The notes below the pieces were generated by a model that worked only from the letters and a program-made list of their open reading frames with translations, did not search any database and had not been told where the DNA came from. A program made the translations under genes and the position numbers. A DNA stretch of 64,000 nucleotides from DATAVK01 sp036267755 (GTDB lineage: Bacteria > Actinomycetota > Actinomycetes > JAFAQI01), in the NCBI GenBank assembly GCA_036267755.1, contig DATAVK010000077.1:15093-79092 (forward strand). Direction: 5' to 3'. Positions 60,931 through 64,000 of the stretch are shown here, one piece after another (the first letter of the stretch is position 1; each line of letters begins with the position of its first letter).

Positions 60931-61744
60931 GGCTGGTACGAAGGTCCCGCGTGACGTCCGGCGAGCTAACCGCTGGATCGACCGTTCGGGCGGTCTCGCC
61001 TACGTGCCACCCGATGCGTTCGACCTGCTGAGCCGCCGACTCGCCCTCCGCCGGCGAGTGGCCTGGCAATGCTCACCACTTGTTCTCATACCCCTCGGGA
61101 TACTCGTGGTGGGGTGGATCGCCAGCGGATTCGGGACCTCAAACTCGCTGGCCGGCTGGACGGTTCTTGCCTTCGTGATGATCGCGATCGAGGCGAGGCT
61201 GATGGACCGGATCCTCGGCCGCGCCGAGCAGCGCATCGGCCTGGCGCTCCCGCATCGGGTGAGCCGGGGAACGGCGGTCTCGGTGGCCACGATGCTGGGA
61301 CGGGCGCGCGTGGTCGCCCTGGCCGCGACGATTGCGATCGAAACCGGCCTCGCGGTGACGCTGCTGTCGCAGCGCGGCGGGTGGATCACCTGGACGTACC
61401 TGCTCGGCTTCGCCGGATCATGCTGCCTGGTTGCGATCGGCGTGCGGCAGGCCGCGACTCGTGCGACCGTCGCCGCCGACCCGTTCTCGCTCGCCATCGA
61501 CGAACGGCTCAGGTCGGAGGACGCGTTCGCGGCCACGCTCCCGTTGACCCTGCTATTGATCGCGTTTCCAGCGTCGGCTGTCGGCGGTCCCGGACACGCC
61601 TGGATCGATCTGCTGTGGCTGGTGTCCCTCGTGGCGGTCGGCGGACTCATACACGTGGGACGGACCCACCGCCCCTGGGTCTCGGTCGCGCCTCGTGGCA
61701 CCTGGTTGCCCCGCCGCCCGGTCGTCGGCGAGGAGAGTCCGTGA
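60929..61744 (+). CDS. Membrane protein paired with GntR regulator
   Basis: 271 residues with about six membrane segments after a basic N-terminus. No ATPase or catalytic motif is seen. The next gene encodes a short YtrA-type GntR regulator with a four-base overlap, so the membrane protein is probably its controlled target. ATG at 60929 appears leaderless. Function unknown. Confidence 0.8.
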   Translation: MAGTKVPRDVRRANRWIDRSGGLAYVPPDAFDLLSRRLALRRRVAWQCSPLVLIPLGILVVGWIASGFGTSNSLAGWTVLAFVMIAIEARLMDRILGRAEQRIGLALPHRVSRGTAVSVATMLGRARVVALAATIAIETGLAVTLLSQRGGWITWTYLLGFAGSCCLVAIGVRQAATRATVAADPFSLAIDERLRSEDAFAATLPLTLLLIAFPASAVGGPGHAWIDLLWLVSLVAVGGLIHVGRTHRPWVSVAPRGTWLPRRPVVGEESP

Positions 61745-62109
61745 TCAGCGTCGATGGCACGTCGCCGGTTCCGCCGTACGAACAGGTCCGTGCCCAGCTC
61801 GCTGCCCAGATGGCCGATGGTGCGCTCGTGCCCGGGACTCGGCTGCCGACTGTGCGTCAGCTCGCCGCCGATCTCGGGTTGGCCGTGAACACCGTCGCCC
61901 GCGCCTACCGTGAGCTCGAGGCGGCAGGACTGGTCGAGACCCGCGGCCGCGGCGGCACTGTCGTCACCGCGGGCGGCGACCAGGCTCGCGAACGTCTGCT
62001 TGCGGCCGCAGCACGCTACGCCGCGCTGGCTCGGGACGTTGGCCTGAGCGCTGACGAAGCCCTCCGGCTCGTTGGTACGGCGCTGAACCCCAGCAACGCC
62101 TCCGCCTGA
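61741..62109 (+). CDS. YtrA-subfamily GntR regulator
   Basis: 122 residues: winged helix with PVPPYEQVRAQLAAQMADGALVPGTRLPTVRQLAADLGLAVNTVARAYRELEAAGLV, followed by only a short C-terminal helix pair, as in YtrA-type GntR proteins that control transporter genes. GTG start overlaps the preceding stop. It probably represses its own operon through the inverted repeats at 60889-60930. Confidence 0.93.
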   Translation: MISVDGTSPVPPYEQVRAQLAAQMADGALVPGTRLPTVRQLAADLGLAVNTVARAYRELEAAGLVETRGRGGTVVTAGGDQARERLLAAAARYAALARDVGLSADEALRLVGTALNPSNASA

Positions 62110-62191
62110 CCGCCGGCAAGACCAACGGGCGCACAAATCGATGGCCGTCTGACGACCCTCTAGCGTCGTTATCCGGCCATGGCGGCTGAGC

Positions 62192-62662
62192 TCAGGCCGG
62201 GGTGAGCTTTAGGTCGCGGAGCAGTTTGGCGACGTGCCCGGTGGCCTTGACGTTGTAGAACGCCTGCTCGACCTCGCCGCGCCCGTCCAGCACCACAGTC
62301 GAGCGAATGACGCCGGTCACCTTCTTGCCGTAGAGCGTCTTCTCGCCCCACGCGCCGTAGGCCTCGAGCACCCTGTGGTCCGGGTCTGACAGCAGCGGGA
62401 AGGTCAGCCCCTCGGCGTCGCGGAACTTCCGTAGCTTGGCCGGCGAGTCAGGCGAGATCCCCACGACCGTGACCCCGGCGTCGTTGAGCACGGCGAGGTT
62501 GTCGCGGAAGTCGCAGGCCTGCTTGGTGCAGCCGGGCGTGCCGGCGGCCGGGTAGAAGTAGACGACGACCCGCGAGCCGCGGAACTCCGAGAGGGTACGA
62601 CGCTGCTCGTCGGCGTCCTCGAGCGTGAAGTCGGGACCGACATCTCCGGGGGATAGACGCAT
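62192..62662 (-). CDS. bcp: Thioredoxin-dependent peroxiredoxin (Bcp/PrxQ)
   Basis: 156 residues. LSPGDVGPDFTLEDADEQRRTLSEF and the active site YFYPAAGTPGCTKQACDFRDN, with peroxidatic Cys and a resolving Cys five residues later as in Bcp. It reduces peroxides using thioredoxin. ATG at 62662; the longer upstream frame reads through the promoter region. Divergent from the DUF3618 gene. Confidence 0.95.
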   Translation of the reverse strand: MRLSPGDVGPDFTLEDADEQRRTLSEFRGSRVVVYFYPAAGTPGCTKQACDFRDNLAVLNDAGVTVVGISPDSPAKLRKFRDAEGLTFPLLSDPDHRVLEAYGAWGEKTLYGKKVTGVIRSTVVLDGRGEVEQAFYNVKATGHVAKLLRDLKLTPA

Positions 62663-62748
62663 ATGGTCGACGCTAGCGCTCAATGCGGGTCGACTACCGT
62701 ACCGACCAGTTCGTGGATACGGCATGGTGCACGGGGCAGGATCGGGGT

Positions 62749-63123
62749 ATGACCTCGGTCCAGCCGGAGCACAATGCCAGTCGAGACGGGGCCGCCGGGC
62801 CCCACGATGGAGGAGACGTGGCGCGCGATCCGGACGCCATCCAGCGCGAGATCGAGCAGACCCGCGCCGAGCTGGCCGACACCATCGATGCGATTGCCGA
62901 CCGGTTGAGCCCGAAGCGGGCCGCGGCCCGCGGCAGCCAGGCCGTCAAGGCGCAGGTCTCGTCCGTGCTGCACCACTCGGAGAACCACTCAGGGGCCGGG
63001 CCGCTGCTGGCGGACGGGTCGAGCGACCAGCGGCGGTTGCGTCCAGACCGGGTGTTAATCGCAGTGGGCGTGGTGGCTGCCATCGGCGTCGGGATTGGGT
63101 TCTGGCGACGACATCGTCGCTGA
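62749..63123 (+). CDS. DUF3618 family membrane-associated protein
   Basis: 124 residues. The DUF3618 core RDPDAIQREIEQTRAELADTIDAIADRLSP lies at about 25-54 and is predicted helical, followed by a C-terminal membrane helix (VLIAVGVVAAIGVGIGFW) with a basic tail. Relatives often accompany phage-holin or membrane stress genes. ATG 62749 is chosen; GTG 62818 would begin just at the core. Confidence 0.82.
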   Translation: MTSVQPEHNASRDGAAGPHDGGDVARDPDAIQREIEQTRAELADTIDAIADRLSPKRAAARGSQAVKAQVSSVLHHSENHSGAGPLLADGSSDQRRLRPDRVLIAVGVVAAIGVGIGFWRRHRR

Positions 63124-63161
63124 TCCTGCGCGCTCAGCCTGTTGTACGGCAGACTGCGGCT

Positions 63162-63617
63162 GTGAGGATCTCGGCGAAGTCTGACTACGCGGTGCGCGCC
63201 ATGGCAGAGCTAGCGGCTGCGCCCGAGGGGGTCGCGGTCAAGGCCGAGCACATCTCCATCGCTCAGGACATCCCGCTCAACTTCCTGCTCGGCATCCTCC
63301 GCGAACTTCGCAACGCCCATCTGGTCCGTAGCCAGCGTGGCCGGGAGGGTGGCTACGTGCTCAGCCGGCCCGCTTCGGAGATCGCGCTGGCGGACGTCAT
63401 CCGAGCGGTGGACGGCCCGCTGGCCAACGTCCGGGACCTCAGTCTGTCCGAACTGTCCTATCCGGGTGCGGCGGAGTCGCTGCGTGAGGTGTGGATGGCG
63501 GTGCGCGGGAGCCTCCGGGAGGTCCTCGAGAACGTCACCGTGGGCGATCTGGCCGCCGGCAAGCTGCCACGCAACGTCAAGGCGCTCGCCGCTCGGCACC
63601 AATCCGAACGGGTCTGA
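63162..63617 (+). CDS. Rrf2-family transcriptional regulator without Fe-S cysteines
   Basis: 151 residues with the Rrf2 winged helix RISAKSDYAVRAMAELAAAP, HISIAQDIPLNFLLGILRELRNAHLVRSQRGREGGYVLSRP and ALADVIRAVDGPL. The protein has no cysteine, so it cannot hold the 2Fe-2S cluster of IscR/NsrR; relatives of this type sense other signals. GTG start at 63162. Confidence 0.9.
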   Translation: MRISAKSDYAVRAMAELAAAPEGVAVKAEHISIAQDIPLNFLLGILRELRNAHLVRSQRGREGGYVLSRPASEIALADVIRAVDGPLANVRDLSLSELSYPGAAESLREVWMAVRGSLREVLENVTVGDLAAGKLPRNVKALAARHQSERV

Positions 63618-63641
63618 CCCAGCGGGTGTGACGCGAGTCAG

Positions 63642-64000
63642 TCAGCCGAGCAAGGACGAGATCTCAGCCTCGAAGTCGACGTGGTCGCTCTCGGTGCCGG
63701 TGGGCACCCGGGCATAGGTCTCGACCAGGAACTCCACGACCGTGTCGCTCGGCGCGAGCATCGTAGCGACGCAGTCGGTGGCGAGGGTGATTCGGACCAT
63801 CCGCTCGCCGCCCTCGCGGGCGGGCGCCACGGTGATGTCGCCCTCACCTGTGGGCCCAGCGACCCCCGCTGAGAGCAACTCACGGGCGAACACCCAGACC
63901 ACCGGCTCGTCGCAGTCCGTGCCGATGTGCAGCGTGACCGCGAACGGGTCGCCGAGGTCGTAGTGCAGCTCGGCGGCCAGCTCTGCATAACCCGTGGCTG
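63642..64000 (-). CDS. SsgA/SsgB-family cell division regulator, 5' partial
   Basis: About 119 residues are visible and the frame is open to the window edge, so the true start lies beyond 64000. YDLGDPFAVTLHIG, VVWVFARELLSAG and TGEGDITVAP match the SsgB family, which positions FtsZ at sporulation septa in actinomycetes. The protein ends SDHVDFEAEISSLLG like other members. A GTG at 63902 would drop conserved sequence and is rejected as the start. Confidence 0.9.
   Translation of the reverse strand, partial: ATGYAELAAELHYDLGDPFAVTLHIGTDCDEPVVWVFARELLSAGVAGPTGEGDITVAPAREGGERMVRITLATDCVATMLAPSDTVVEFLVETYARVPTGTESDHVDFEAEISSLLG

Noticed and set aside
63642..63902. SsgB-like gene starting at GTG 63902
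   Set aside because: The frame remains open to the window edge and encodes conserved family sequence (YDLGDPFAVTLHIG) upstream, so the gene is 5' partial.

Overview
The window is high-GC, gene-dense DNA from an actinomycete (Actinomycetota). Four things point there. A SsgA/SsgB-family gene lies at the right edge. A mec-cysO-cysM cysteine locus sits among pncB, clpS, murI, rph and rdgB, in nearly the order known from Mycobacterium (Rv1330c-Rv1341). There is a DipZ-type CcdA-thioredoxin fusion and many Tat or lipoprotein exports. Starts are often GTG, with 4-bp start/stop overlaps. No genus can be assigned from this sequence. Genes cover almost everything; the longest gene-free gap is about 200 bp, and no CRISPR array, rRNA or intact transposase was seen.

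Layout. 1-5128: the end of an acyl-CoA synthetase, a large secreted Ig-repeat protein and a sterol-desaturase-like hydroxylase. 5212-9168: a tight operon of MauE-like and MauD-like redox proteins, two or three uncharacterised proteins, and a Tat-exported cysteine-rich protein that resembles the methylamine dehydrogenase light chain fused to six LGFP repeats. This is one of the two best candidates for an undescribed system. 9185-10645: a convergent secreted repeat protein. 10806-15653: a complete branched-chain-amino-acid-type ABC importer (livGFHMK-like). 15732-18894: cysteine hydrolase, M24 protein and DipZ. 18917-22157: secreted peptidase and LigAB-type extradiol dioxygenase, transcribed leftward.

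22198-28878: an IclR-regulated aromatic catabolic region. It has a CoA-transferase, a citryl-CoA-lyase-like protein, an FAD hydroxylase, a hydroxyquinol dioxygenase and a maleylacetate reductase. Two near-identical palindromes (CGGACA-NN-TGTCCG) flank the regulator gene and fit its operators. 28894-41298: assorted genes including a sirtuin, an UMF1-type transporter, a PqqD-Tat fusion protein, nitronate monooxygenase, glucose-dehydrogenase-like ADH, a PadR-linked membrane-protein operon, an LCP cell-wall ligase and a secreted clan GH-A glycosidase. 41309-45392: a hexuronate locus pairing a LarA-like protein with uronate isomerase and a fructuronate-reductase-type enzyme. 45505-48000: metY-metX.

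48009-58324: the conserved core (ridA, pncA, pncB, clpS, DUF2017, mec-cysO-cysM, murI, Rv1339-like phosphodiesterase, rph, rdgB, tRNA). Where mycobacteria carry a rhomboid gene between cysM and murI, this genome carries an AbiEi/DUF559-type nuclease gene between two imperfect palindromic repeats, the second candidate for a new element. A long palindrome lies at 51227-51303, and the tRNA (anticodon UAG) has an unexpectedly short variable loop. 58409-64000: Tat-exported DyP peroxidase behind a palindromic operator, an FAD reductase, a membrane protein/GntR pair with a promoter-overlapping operator, a Bcp peroxiredoxin, a DUF3618 protein, an Rrf2 regulator and a partial SsgB-like gene.
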